DNA from: Arthrobacter pascens
Lineage (GTDB): Bacteria; Actinomycetota; Actinomycetes; Actinomycetales; Micrococcaceae
Direction of reading: 5' to 3'
Length of the DNA stretch: 64,000 nucleotides
Assembly (NCBI RefSeq): GCF_030815585.1
Contig: NZ_JAUSWY010000001.1
Location: 496,001-560,000, forward strand
Position 1 is the stretch's first letter, and each line of letters starts with the position of its first letter. The notes under the pieces were generated by a model. It worked only from the letters and a program-made list of their open reading frames with translations, was not told the origin of the DNA and made no database searches. Below are positions 42,233 to 50,826 of this stretch, piece after piece. A program made the translations under genes and the position numbers.

Positions 42233-42706
42233 TCAGGAGTGCCCAATCTCGATAGTTTCCTGGCCCTCATCCTTAGGCTCTTCAAAGCCCGCGAGATAGG
42301 ACGCGAGGATGGATTCCGTGATGGGGAAGGCTGCGTTGGCGTCGAATCTTCCCGCGCGGTTCTGCAACCTGGTGCGAAGGACTTCCTCCGGCACCTTGAG
42401 GTAAATCAACCGCCACGCAGCGCCTGCGCCCTCGATCAGCCGCTTGTAGGCATCACGCTTGGATCTCTGCCAAAAGCTGAAATCCACCACTACATCGCTG
42501 CCCCGGCGAAGAGCTGAAGCCAATTCAGACTTCAGGTGAACTTCCGCCTGCGCACTGTATTCGGGGTATTGCGCCTCGGGGTAGTCCACGCCGTACCTGC
42601 CATAACGGCGCCACAGCTCCTCGTCAATGGACAGCCTGGTGTAGCCGGCCCGCTCCAGTTTCTGGGCAAAGGTGGTTTTCCCTGACCCCGCAACACCGCA
42701 CATCAT
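42233..42706 (-). CDS. P-loop ATPase/small-molecule kinase-like protein, possibly 5'-truncated
   Basis: Protein of 157 aa. Walker A is GVAGSGKTTFAQKL (4-17); DVVVDFSFWQRSKRDAYKRL (about 72-91) matches the Asp-containing strand of AAA_33-type kinases (zeta-toxin/gluconate-kinase-like), and LRTRLQNRAGRFDANA is a lid region. The substrate is unknown. Reading upstream, the codons before the ATG (PSRPPEAV) continue a typical start of this family and run into the end of the insertion sequence 24 bp away, so the natural start may have been removed or replaced by the insertion. Confidence 0.75.
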   Translation of the reverse strand: MMCGVAGSGKTTFAQKLERAGYTRLSIDEELWRRYGRYGVDYPEAQYPEYSAQAEVHLKSELASALRRGSDVVVDFSFWQRSKRDAYKRLIEGAGAAWRLIYLKVPEEVLRTRLQNRAGRFDANAAFPITESILASYLAGFEEPKDEGQETIEIGHS

Positions 42707-42728
42707 GACAGCTTCCGGGGGTCGGCTT

Positions 42729-44109
42729 GGGACTGTCCGATAAACGGTGTGTGGGTCCGGCCGGTTTTCATTAGTGAGTGGTTCTTTCGAACCGACCGGC
42801 GAAGGTAATCGCGAACGCGTTCAGCGCAGGCTTCCACCTCATTACCCAGCGTGCCCGGCCGCCGCCGGTTGGATCAAGAGATCTGGTGACCAGATACAGG
42901 CATTTCAGGGCCGCGGCCTCGTTCGGAAAGTGCCCGCGGGCCCTCACAGCCCTTCTGTAGCGGGCGTTGATCGACTCGATCGCGTTCGTTGTGCAGATCA
43001 CCCGGCGGATCTCCACGTCGTACTCCAGGAATGGCACGAACTCAGCCCAGGAGGACTCCCAGAGCCGCACGATTGCCGGATATCGCTGGCCCCATTCGGC
43101 CGTGAACTCGGCGAACCGGTCCTTCGCCGCCTGCTCTGACGGGGCCGTGTAGACGGGCTTGAGCGCCTTGACGATGCCGTCGCGGTGCTGGCGTCCGGCG
43201 TAGCGGAAGCTGTTGCGTATCAGGTGCACGACGCACTGCTGCACCACCGTTCGCTCCCACGTGGTCGTGATCGCCTCCGGCAGGCCTTTGAGCCCGTCAC
43301 AGACGGCGATCAACACATCTTCAACGCCCCGGTTCTTCAGCTCGGAGAAGACCTGCAGCCAGAACCGTGCACCCTCGCCGCCGTCGCCTGCCCAGATGCC
43401 CAGGATCTCCCGCTCACCACTTGTGGTGACCCCCATGACGACATAGAACGGGGTGTTGCGCACCTGCCCGTCACGGACCTTGACCACGACCGCGTCAACG
43501 AAGAGCACCGGGTAGATCGGATCCAAAGGCCGGGCCGACCATTGGGCCAGTTCCCCGGCGACCTTCTCCGTGATGCGGCTGATGGTGTCTTTGGAGACCT
43601 TGGCCCCGTAGACCTCTTCGAAGTGCGCGGCGATTTCCCCCGTGGTCAGCCCCCGGGCGGACAGCGAGAGCACGATCTGGTCGATTCCGTCCAGACGCCG
43701 TTTCCGTTTGGGCACGATCACCGGCTCGAACGAGCCGTCCCGATCCCGGGGCACCTCGATCTCGACCGGGCCGATCTCGGTCAGCACGGTCTTTGACCTG
43801 GTGCCGTTGCGCATGTTGGCTGCGATCGGTCTCTGGCCATGCTCGTGCCCGAGGTGCTCGGTCAGCTCCGCTTCCAGCGCGGTCTCCAGCACATTCCTCG
43901 TGAGCTGGTTCAGCAGCCCACCCGGGCCTACCAGGCTCACACCCTGTTCCTTGGCCTGCGCGAGCAACCGCTCCGCAAGCTCCTTCTGATCGATGATCTC
44001 TCCCGTCACAGGATCGATCATCACCCCTGTCATCTCGGTCGTGGAATCTGACACGGCCATCTCCTTTCGGATCAGGCCGGACCCCACACACCGTTATTCA
44101 GACAGTCCC
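42729..44109 (-). mobile_element. IS256-family insertion sequence
   Basis: Element of about 1.38 kb with one transposase gene. The ends are imperfect inverted repeats: the left end starts GGGACTGTCCGATAAACGGT (42729) and the right end, read inward, GGGACTGTCTGAATAACGGT (44109), both followed by GTGTGGG and TCCGGCC. Flanking bases (GTCGGCTT left, GTCACTCT right) share only part of their sequence, so no clean 8-bp target duplication is visible. It lies directly beside the kinase-like gene start and 1-2 bp from the stop codon of the HNH gene. Confidence 0.9.
42771..44060 (-). CDS. IS256-family transposase
   Basis: Protein of 429 aa, full length for the family (Mutator-type DDE transposase). N-terminal half: LAEALL-type helices then LTEHLGHEHG and the mutator signature RDGSFEPVIVPKRKRRLDGIDQIVLSLSARGLTTGEI. 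The catalytic residues are Asp in VLFVDAVVVKVRDG (about 185), Asp in VLIAVCDGLKGLPEAI (about 253) and Glu in ICTTNAIESINARYR (about 358). The frame is intact, so it may still be active. ATG 44060 is chosen with AAAGGAG just upstream; the frame opens slightly earlier at 44087. Confidence 0.94.
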   Translation of the reverse strand: MAVSDSTTEMTGVMIDPVTGEIIDQKELAERLLAQAKEQGVSLVGPGGLLNQLTRNVLETALEAELTEHLGHEHGQRPIAANMRNGTRSKTVLTEIGPVEIEVPRDRDGSFEPVIVPKRKRRLDGIDQIVLSLSARGLTTGEIAAHFEEVYGAKVSKDTISRITEKVAGELAQWSARPLDPIYPVLFVDAVVVKVRDGQVRNTPFYVVMGVTTSGEREILGIWAGDGGEGARFWLQVFSELKNRGVEDVLIAVCDGLKGLPEAITTTWERTVVQQCVVHLIRNSFRYAGRQHRDGIVKALKPVYTAPSEQAAKDRFAEFTAEWGQRYPAIVRLWESSWAEFVPFLEYDVEIRRVICTTNAIESINARYRRAVRARGHFPNEAAALKCLYLVTRSLDPTGGGRARWVMRWKPALNAFAITFAGRFERTTH

Positions 44110-44110
44110 G

Positions 44111-45934
44111 TCACTCTGTTTGCGGTGGTGGTGGGGGTTTGAAGTAGTGGTTTTGTTGGGGTTTTTGTTGGGGGTCGATGTGGGGTGGGGGGATGTACCA
44201 GGGGGTGCCGTGGGTGGTTTGGATGGTCCATTGGTCTTTGTGGATGAGGTGGTGGTGGTGGCTGCAGAGGAGTGTGCCGTTGTCGGGGGTGGTTGGTCCG
44301 CCGTGTGACCAGTAGGTGATGTGGTGGGCTTCGCACCAGGGTGCGGGGATGGTGCAGTTGGGGAAGGTGCAGCCTTGGTCGCGGGCGGTCAGGGCGAGGC
44401 GTTGGGCGGCGGTGAAGAGGCGGGTTTTGCGGCCGAGGTCCAGGATTTCGCCGTCGGTGCCCAGGAGGGCGGGGATGATGTCGGCGTCGCAGGCGATTTT
44501 GCGCAGGGTGGTGGCGGCGACGGGGCCGGTGAAGGTGAAGTTCCCCGTCCCTGTTCCTGGTCCAGCGTCTGTGAGCGATCCGGTTTCCTGATCTGCTTCC
44601 GGGCTGGTGTGGGTGGTGTGGGGGAGGAGGTCCTGGTAGTTGATGGTGGCGAGGATTTGGGGGCGGTTGCCGCCGGTGGTGGGCAGGGTGTTGGTGGTGA
44701 GTCCGGCTTTGACGGCGCTGATGATGCCATCGAGTTGTTTTTGGGAGCGTGTGCGCCGGTCCAGGTCGACGTCGTTGTCCTGCCAGATGTGTTGATTCGC
44801 GTGAGTGCCGGTATCTGTCGCTGGTGCGTCGGTGCTGGTGTGGGGCTGCTGCCCGGTGGGTGTGGTGTGGGTGCGGGGGTTGGTGGCGGTGTTCATGACG
44901 GTGAGGAGGTGTTCGTACTGGTCGGTGGTGGCGAAGATTTCGAGGTGGTGGAGGCCGTGGCGGGGTTTGCGGATGAACGCGCCCTGGGTGTGGCGGAGGG
45001 CTTCTTCTGTTGGTTCGGTGCCGTCGGCGTCGATGGTGTCGGCCCAGCGGCGGGCTACCCGGGCGAGGAAGTCCGGGCCTGCGGTCGCGGCCGTGCGGGT
45101 GAGGTCCTGTTCGATCCGGGCCAGGGTCTCCGGGGTGGTGTGGTGTTGGAGCCGGTCCAGGGTGAGGCTGATGATGGTCCCGGCCCGGGAGGACACCACC
45201 GGGCCCGCCACCGCGGCTGAGAGTGCGGGATCCGCCGCTTCCGTGTCACTGTCGGGGATGGTGGGGGTGAGTCCGGCGGCGAGGTGTTCGCGGGCCGGTG
45301 GTATCCGGTCGCCGGTGAGGGTGGTGGCGGGCAGGACGTCGTGGGCGAGGCGGAGCCGGCGGCGGGCTTCGGTGATGCCGATCCTGAGCCTGATCCGCAG
45401 GAACTCGGCGGTGTTCCGGCAGCCGTCGTCAGCCGGCGACACCGGAACAGGCCTGGTCGTGCCCTCGATGGTGGCGGTGTGGTTGGGCCATGCGGCGTCG
45501 GTTTCGGTGAGGGTTTCGGTTCCGTGGTCCCAGCCGGTGACCCAGGACCGTCCTGTCCGGGCGGCCCGGGTTGTTGCCGCGGCGGCGATTGCCCGGGTGC
45601 GGGCGCGGTCCACGGTGCCGGCTCCCAGGATCTGCAGGTACTCCGTAGTCCGGGAGAGCTCCTCCACCAGGCCCGCGTAATTGGCGGCCTCGACGTAGCC
45701 GGCCATAGCGAGTTCTTCGGGAGCAGCCGCGGCGGCAGCATGAACCAGGGCAACAGCGTCCGCCAGCCCCACCGAAGGGTGGGCCGAAAGAGCCGGCCGG
45801 GCGCCGCCGTCGAACACTCCTGTTCCCGCGCCGCCGTCGGACGCTCTGGTCCCTGATTCCGCCGGTGTGGAAGCGCGGGCCAGTAAGGCGACGCTGCCGC
45901 CGTACTCCGCAAGCTGATCCCCAATGGCTTCCAT
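44111..45934 (-). CDS. HNH endonuclease domain protein with DUF222
   Basis: Protein of 607 aa. The large DUF222 (13E12-type) region covers about 50-440, followed by a linker rich in Thr, and a C-terminal HNH nuclease: CTFPNCTIPAPWCEAHHITYWSHGG and NGTLLCSHHHHLIHKD (about 535-580), with paired Cys that bind zinc. Many copies of this family occur in Arthrobacter and mycobacterial genomes and are often linked to mobile or recombining DNA. ATG 45934 is 6 nt after CAGAGT. The protein's upstream frame continues through a partial duplicate of the gene's own 5' end. The 3' part (Pro-rich tail) abuts the insertion sequence. Confidence 0.9.
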   Translation of the reverse strand: MEAIGDQLAEYGGSVALLARASTPAESGTRASDGGAGTGVFDGGARPALSAHPSVGLADAVALVHAAAAAAPEELAMAGYVEAANYAGLVEELSRTTEYLQILGAGTVDRARTRAIAAAATTRAARTGRSWVTGWDHGTETLTETDAAWPNHTATIEGTTRPVPVSPADDGCRNTAEFLRIRLRIGITEARRRLRLAHDVLPATTLTGDRIPPAREHLAAGLTPTIPDSDTEAADPALSAAVAGPVVSSRAGTIISLTLDRLQHHTTPETLARIEQDLTRTAATAGPDFLARVARRWADTIDADGTEPTEEALRHTQGAFIRKPRHGLHHLEIFATTDQYEHLLTVMNTATNPRTHTTPTGQQPHTSTDAPATDTGTHANQHIWQDNDVDLDRRTRSQKQLDGIISAVKAGLTTNTLPTTGGNRPQILATINYQDLLPHTTHTSPEADQETGSLTDAGPGTGTGNFTFTGPVAATTLRKIACDADIIPALLGTDGEILDLGRKTRLFTAAQRLALTARDQGCTFPNCTIPAPWCEAHHITYWSHGGPTTPDNGTLLCSHHHHLIHKDQWTIQTTHGTPWYIPPPHIDPQQKPQQNHYFKPPPPPQTE

Positions 45935-45938
45935 AGGA

Positions 45939-46145
45939 CTACTCTGCCAAAGGGGTACGACAATAACGGGTCGTCCAAGTGGCTGGCACGCTACGGAGGG
46001 CCGGCCGATCCACGTCCGCGCCGCCGTCGAACGCCCTGATGCCGGACGCGTCCTCAACAGGCGGATCAGGGCGCCTCAGTACGGCGGATATACCGCCGTG
46101 CCCCGCGTGCTGAACTCTAAGAGCTTCCATAGGAACACTCTGCCA
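45939..46145 (-). pseudogene. duplicated 5' end of the DUF222/HNH gene
   Basis: On the minus strand, the block CCTTTGGCAGAG...TCCTATGGAAGC occurs twice, at the start of the HNH gene (about 45928-45950) and about 200 bp upstream (about 46127-46148). The first codons are alike: MEALRVQHAGHGGI here against MEAIGDQLAEYGGS in the HNH gene. The copy is open for 63 codons (46130 to 45939) but lacks the rest of DUF222, so it is a remnant of a tandem duplication or of recombination between related genes. Confidence 0.6.
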
Positions 46146-46369
46146 AAGGGCACTGACATTTAAGCCGCGCTGCGCTTACGGCTCCAAAGATTGATTGGTG
46201 GGCCGCGTAGAACCGAGGCGGACCTGTCCGGCTCAGTCCCGCGAGGACCTGCAGAGGAGCACTGGCGGCGCACTCGGTGAGCGCCCACCCGCGGGCCAGC
46301 CGATCAACCCGCGCACCGCCGTCGAACGTTCCATGCGACGCGACCCCGGACGCAGCCCCCCGCACGGCG
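46146..46369. other. degenerate spacer with repeated CCGCCGTCGAAC motif
   Basis: No gene is supported. The motif CCGCCGTCGAAC (translated as FDGG on the minus strand) appears at about 46317-46328 and again at 46020-46031 and, in variant form, inside the HNH gene at 45808. This points to decayed duplicates of DUF222 gene starts. Confidence 0.45.
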
Positions 46370-48385
46370 TCAGTCCTCCGCGACCACCGCCACGCTTCCC
46401 GCGTCAACCGTCCCGCTGAACCGCCCACCGGTCAGGAGATCAACCCCTGAGGCGTGCACGGTTGCGGACGAACGCGAGTGGTTGATAGCGAACAGGAAGC
46501 TGCTGCCGTCCGCGGCACGGCGGCGCGTCAGTTCGACGCCGGCGTCCGCGTCGGTGACGGGCGCCACCCCGGATTCCGCAAGCAGCCGGTCCACAACGGA
46601 CTCGACGCCGTCGCGGTCCGGGAAGGTGGCCAGATACCACGCTGAGCCATCGCCCACGGCCCTGCGTGTGAGCGATGGGACTCCCTCCAACGGGTATTCG
46701 TTGAACATCTGCACGGCTTCCGCGCCAGCGAGGTGGACGTGTTCGCTCCAGACAGATGAGACCCCGCCGTCGCTCAACTTCAGCTGTGAGCCAGCCAGCA
46801 GCGGATGAAATTCCTCCACCCGTACGCCCAGCAGCTCACGGAAGGCGCCAGGGTAACCGCCCAGCCGGACGTGGTCCTTCTCGTCCACGATCCCGCTGAA
46901 ATAGCTGACCAGCACTGTGGCGCCGGCCTCTGCGGCAGCGGCAATGTTCTCGGCAGCGGAATCAGTGACCGAGTAAAGCGTGCAGACCAACACGAGGTCG
47001 TAGCGGTCCAGCGATGCAGAAGGATGGACGATATCCACCGAAATGCCGCGCAGGAACAGGGACCGGTGGAAGGCCCGCAGCAGGTCCAGGTACGTCACGT
47101 CCTGACTCGGCTTGGAGTCGCTTTCACTAGTCCACCAGGCCTCGTAATCGAACACGATGGCAGCCTTGGAATCCACCCGGGAACCACGGACGGGTCCGAG
47201 ATGCTTCAGCGCGGCTCCGAGGCCCACCACCTCCTGAAACACCCGGGTATCCCGTCCACCGTGCGGGACCATGGCGGAGTGGAACTTCTCCGAGCCGGCA
47301 AAACTCTGGCGCCACTGGAAAAACATCACGGCGTCCGCGCCGCGGGCCACGTGCGCGAGGGAATTGCGGAGCATTTCGCCAGGCATCTTGGGTTGGTTGC
47401 GCTGCTGCCAGTTGACTGCCGACGTCGAATGTTCCATCAGGATCCACGGGTCACCGCCAGCAATTCCCCGGGTCAGGTCCGCGCTGAACGCCAGTTCGAT
47501 GTGCCGTTCCGGATCCGCTGCCACCAGGTAGTGGTCGTTCGAGACGACATCAAGGTCCTTGGCCCACTCAAAATAATCCATGGATTTGGTGGCGCTTGAG
47601 GCCATCAGGTTGGTGGTGGCCGGAATGTCCGGGGTGACGTCCCGTAGTACGTCCACGAGCGCACGGTAGTAGTCCATCAGCGCCCAGGAGTTGAACCGCT
47701 GGAAGTCCAGCTGCTGCCCCGGGTTCAGTGTGGACGGTGCAACCCTGGGCGGCAGGATCTCGTCGAACGAACCGTAGTTCTGGGACCAGAACGCCGTCCC
47801 CCAGGCCTCGTTGAGGGCCTCGATGCCGCCGTACCGCCGCTCCAACCACAGGCGGAAGGCTGCGGCGTCCTCCTCGCCGTAGAACTCTGAGACGTGGCAG
47901 CCCAGCTCGTTGTCCACGTGCCAGAGCGCCAGGGCCGGGTGGTCCTTGTACCGCTCCGCAATGACGCGCGTGATGCCTGTTGCGTATCGCCTGTAAACGG
48001 CTGACGACGGCGTGTAGTGGCGCCTGGAGCCCGGCCCCAGCACGGTTCCGTTAGCCGTGACGGGGAGGATCTCCGGATGCTTGCGGACCAGCCATGCCGG
48101 GGGAGCAGCGGTGGCCGTGGCCAGCGCCACCTTGATGCCGGAGGCGGCGAGGTTGTCCAGGACCTCGTCCAGCCAGTCGAAGTCGTATTCGTTTTCGGCC
48201 GGTTCCAGCAGGGCCCAGGAGAAAATCCCCACGCTGAGGAACGTGACCCCCGCTTCCTTCATGAGCTCCAAGTCCTCCAGGCGGACGCTTTCCGGCCACT
48301 GCTCCGGGTTGTAGTCGCCGCCGTAGGCGATCCCTTCAACCTTGCTCCAGACGCTCGACGGGCCGGAGGCTTGCTGCAAAGTCAT
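46370..48385 (-). CDS. beta-galactosidase, glycoside hydrolase family 42
   Basis: Protein of 671 aa. The TIM-barrel starts at YGGDYNPEQW (21-30); the acid/base is E160 in ALWHVDNELGCH and the nucleophile E318 in PWILMEHSTSAVNWQ. The trimerisation domain B (about 390-600) and small C-terminal beta domain follow, giving the normal family length. No signal peptide, so it works on imported galactosides, here probably beta-galactan fragments from pectin side chains. ATG 48385 has AAAGGAG six bases upstream; TTG 48409 is less likely. It is divergent from the ABC operon starting at 48558 and shares the operator-rich gap. Confidence 0.94.
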   Translation of the reverse strand: MTLQQASGPSSVWSKVEGIAYGGDYNPEQWPESVRLEDLELMKEAGVTFLSVGIFSWALLEPAENEYDFDWLDEVLDNLAASGIKVALATATAAPPAWLVRKHPEILPVTANGTVLGPGSRRHYTPSSAVYRRYATGITRVIAERYKDHPALALWHVDNELGCHVSEFYGEEDAAAFRLWLERRYGGIEALNEAWGTAFWSQNYGSFDEILPPRVAPSTLNPGQQLDFQRFNSWALMDYYRALVDVLRDVTPDIPATTNLMASSATKSMDYFEWAKDLDVVSNDHYLVAADPERHIELAFSADLTRGIAGGDPWILMEHSTSAVNWQQRNQPKMPGEMLRNSLAHVARGADAVMFFQWRQSFAGSEKFHSAMVPHGGRDTRVFQEVVGLGAALKHLGPVRGSRVDSKAAIVFDYEAWWTSESDSKPSQDVTYLDLLRAFHRSLFLRGISVDIVHPSASLDRYDLVLVCTLYSVTDSAAENIAAAAEAGATVLVSYFSGIVDEKDHVRLGGYPGAFRELLGVRVEEFHPLLAGSQLKLSDGGVSSVWSEHVHLAGAEAVQMFNEYPLEGVPSLTRRAVGDGSAWYLATFPDRDGVESVVDRLLAESGVAPVTDADAGVELTRRRAADGSSFLFAINHSRSSATVHASGVDLLTGGRFSGTVDAGSVAVVAED

Positions 48386-48435
48386 AGGACTCCTTTGTCT
48401 ATGGGTCAATCAAAACCTAGCTGAACCAGATCCTT

Positions 48436-48449
48436 GGAAAACGCTTGCC
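48436..48449. promoter_or_regulatory. LacI-type half-conserved operator at the GH42/ABC divergent region
   Basis: GGAAAACGCTTGCC, overlapping the rightward -35 box (TTGCCC, 48445-48450) and 51 bp from the GH42 start. It keeps the AAACGCTT core of the other LacI-type sites. Confidence 0.6.
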
Positions 48450-48478
48450 CAAATCTGGGAATGACGATATTGTATCGT
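48445..48478 (+). promoter_or_regulatory. promoter of the 48558 ABC operon with a palindrome on its -10
   Basis: -35 TTGCCC (48445-48450), 17-bp spacer, -10 TATTGT (48468-48473). The perfect dyad ACGATA-TTG-TATCGT (48464-48478) is centred on the -10 box and is a different sequence type from the LacI-type sites, so a second regulator is likely. Confidence 0.75.
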
Positions 48479-48557
48479 TTCAGAAGGCATGTAAGCCACC
48501 TCACTATTCACGTTGATGTTGAGAAAAGGGTTTGCACAATTGAGCAAGGAGGCTCTC

Positions 48558-49841
48558 GTGATCAATAGAAGGAATTTTCTCACCACCGTGGCAATCGGCA
48601 GCGCATCTGCCGCCGCTTTGGCGGCCTGCGGCCAGCCCGCACCCAGCCAGACCGGTTCCGCGGACAACCCGGTCACCATCAACTACACCTGGTGGGGCAA
48701 CGATGACCGCGCCGAGCGCACCCGCAAGGCGATTGCCCTGTTCGAAGAGAAGAACAAGGACATTAAGGTCAACGGCAATTTCACCGACTTCCCCGGCTAC
48801 TGGCAGAAACGCGCAACCGAGGCAGCCGGCGGGGGCTTGCCCGACGTCATGCAGTGGGACCTGTCCTACCTGCGGGACTACGGCCAGCGCAACCAGCTCC
48901 TGGACCTGAGCACAGTCAAAATCGACACCTCCGCGTTCGACAAGTCGCTGCTGCCCTCCGGCCAGATCAGGGGCAAGACCTACGGCATCCCCACCAGCAC
49001 CAACGCGTTCGCCGTCTACTACGATCCAGCAAAGCTTGCATCCCTCGGTATAGCGGAGCCGGATGGCAGCTGGACCTACAAGGAGTTCAACACGTTCCTG
49101 GCCGAGGTTGGAGCGAAGGGCAACGGCGCACTCTTTGGCTCAACCGACTACACGTCGGTCTGGTGGATGTTCAACATCTGGCTGCGCCAGAACAACATCG
49201 AAGCGTTCACAGAGGACGGCAAGCTTGGCTTCGGCAAGGATGACCTAAAGAAGTGGTGGAACCTCACCGCTGACCTGCGTGGCACGCCTGCCCTCGTCTC
49301 TGAAGAACGGGTAACCCAGCTCGCGCCCAAGTCCCCGTTCGGCTCAAACGCTACCGCCACGGAAGTCACGTGGGACAACTACATGGCCGGCTACCTCGCG
49401 GACAGCGGTGCCAAGGCGCTCAAGGTCGTGCCGGTTCCCTCCGATGACCCGGACAACCTTGGCCTGTTCCTGAAGCCCTCCATGCTCATGGTGGCCAGCG
49501 CCAAGACCAAGAACAAGGACGCCGCTGCCCGGTTCATCGACTTTATGGTCAACGATCCAGAGGTGGGCCAGATCTTCAAGACGTCCCGCGGTGTTCCGGC
49601 CTCCAAGACCCAGCGGGACGGGACCACCTTCGAGGGCGCCGACAAGCTCGTGGTTGACTACGAAAAATCCATCGAGCAATACCTGAAGGACGCTCCCGAG
49701 CCGCCCATCGTCGGGTTCGGTACCCTCGAGGCTTCCTTCAAGCGCGTCGCCTCCGATCTTAACTACGGCAAGCTGACCATCGACGGCGCAGCCGACGCAT
49801 GGTTCAAGGAAGCCGAAGACCTCATCAAGCAGAACGCCTGA
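48558..49841 (+). CDS. ABC transporter sugar-binding lipoprotein, Tat-type signal
   Basis: Protein of 427 aa from GTG 48558, which has AAGGAGG six bases upstream; an in-frame ATG at 48513 lacks a ribosome site. The signal is NRRNFLTTVAIGSASAAALAAC: twin arginines followed by a lipobox, so export by Tat is likely. Family 1 solute-binding fold: VTINYTWWGNDDRAERTRKAIALFEEKN, GYWQKRATEAAGGGLPDVMQWD, ending DAWFKEAEDL. First gene of a four-gene operon with two permeases and a membrane protein, next to GH42, so beta-galactosides or oligogalactans are plausible cargo. Confidence 0.92.
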   Translation: MINRRNFLTTVAIGSASAAALAACGQPAPSQTGSADNPVTINYTWWGNDDRAERTRKAIALFEEKNKDIKVNGNFTDFPGYWQKRATEAAGGGLPDVMQWDLSYLRDYGQRNQLLDLSTVKIDTSAFDKSLLPSGQIRGKTYGIPTSTNAFAVYYDPAKLASLGIAEPDGSWTYKEFNTFLAEVGAKGNGALFGSTDYTSVWWMFNIWLRQNNIEAFTEDGKLGFGKDDLKKWWNLTADLRGTPALVSEERVTQLAPKSPFGSNATATEVTWDNYMAGYLADSGAKALKVVPVPSDDPDNLGLFLKPSMLMVASAKTKNKDAAARFIDFMVNDPEVGQIFKTSRGVPASKTQRDGTTFEGADKLVVDYEKSIEQYLKDAPEPPIVGFGTLEASFKRVASDLNYGKLTIDGAADAWFKEAEDLIKQNA

Positions 49842-49872
49842 TCCAGGCTTTCACAACTGACGGATTGAACTC

Positions 49873-50826
49873 GTGACTCAAAGCCCAACATTGAGCAGGC
49901 GTTCGGCGCAGTCCGACTCCCCGCTGCCGCGCAAGTCGCGGCAGCGGGGGGCGGACGCCCGCGCCGGCTACACCTTCCTGCTGCCCTGGCTGCTGGGATT
50001 CATCGCCCTCACTGTTGGGCCCATGATTTCCTCGCTCTACCTTTCCTTCACCAACTACAACCTGTTCGAGCCGCCCAAGTGGATTGGGCTGGACAACTAC
50101 ACCACCCTGTTCCAGGACGAACGGTTCCTGCAGTCGGTGGGCGTGACCGTCAGTTACGTGGTGTTCGGTACCCCGCTCAAGCTCGCCGCCGCGCTTGCAG
50201 TGGCAATGCTCCTGAACAGCAAGCGCCGCGGCCAGGGTTTCTACCGCTCGGCGTTCTACGCCCCGTCCCTGATCGGCGCGTCCGTCTCCATCGCCATCGT
50301 CTGGAAGGCCATGTTCGGCGACGCAGGCCCGGTGGACCAGGGCCTGTCCATCTTTGGTATCAACCTGGGCGGCTGGGTGGGCAACCCGGCCATGACCATG
50401 CCGATGTTCATTCTCTTGACGGTCTGGCAGTTTGGCGCGCCGATGGTGATCTTCCTCGCCGGCCTGAAGCAGATCCCGGCGGATCTTTACGAGGCTGCGT
50501 CCATGGACGGCGCCGGTCCCGTGCGGAAGTTCTTCAACATCACCTGGCCCATGCTTTCACCGGTGATCTTCTTCAACCTGCTGATGGAAACCATCCACGC
50601 GTTCCAGATCTTCAACTCTGCCTACATCATTTCCAACGGTGAAGGCGGCCCGGCCGGCTCCACCCTCTTCTACACCCTCTACCTGTACCTGCGCGGTTTC
50701 AGCGACTTCCGGATGGGCTACGCCTCAGCAATGGCCTGGCTTCTCCTGATCGTTGTGGGCATCCTGACCCTGATTATTTTCCGCACGTCCAAGTCCTGGG
50801 TCCATTACAGCGGTGATACAAAATGA
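49873..50826 (+). CDS. sugar ABC transporter permease (MalF/UgpA type)
   Basis: Membrane protein of 317 aa (GTG start). A basic N-terminus precedes six helices (AGYTFLLPWLLGFIALTVGPMISSLYLSF first); the EAA loop is DLYEAASMDGAGPVRKFFNITWPMLSP (about 208-234). The stop overlaps the next permease start by ATGA. It is a paralogue of the permease at 38567. It works with the binding protein at 48558 and needs an ATPase encoded elsewhere. Confidence 0.94.
   Translation: MTQSPTLSRRSAQSDSPLPRKSRQRGADARAGYTFLLPWLLGFIALTVGPMISSLYLSFTNYNLFEPPKWIGLDNYTTLFQDERFLQSVGVTVSYVVFGTPLKLAAALAVAMLLNSKRRGQGFYRSAFYAPSLIGASVSIAIVWKAMFGDAGPVDQGLSIFGINLGGWVGNPAMTMPMFILLTVWQFGAPMVIFLAGLKQIPADLYEAASMDGAGPVRKFFNITWPMLSPVIFFNLLMETIHAFQIFNSAYIISNGEGGPAGSTLFYTLYLYLRGFSDFRMGYASAMAWLLLIVVGILTLIIFRTSKSWVHYSGDTK

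Noticed and set aside
42729..44109. 8-bp target duplication of the IS256 element
   Set aside because: GTCGGCTT and GTCACTCT share only part of their bases; not convincing.
44321..45220. 299-codon Gly/Val-rich plus-strand frame opposite the HNH gene
   Set aside because: Glycine-rich appearance comes from the Pro/Thr codons of the HNH gene read backwards; no PE/PPE-type start or other support.
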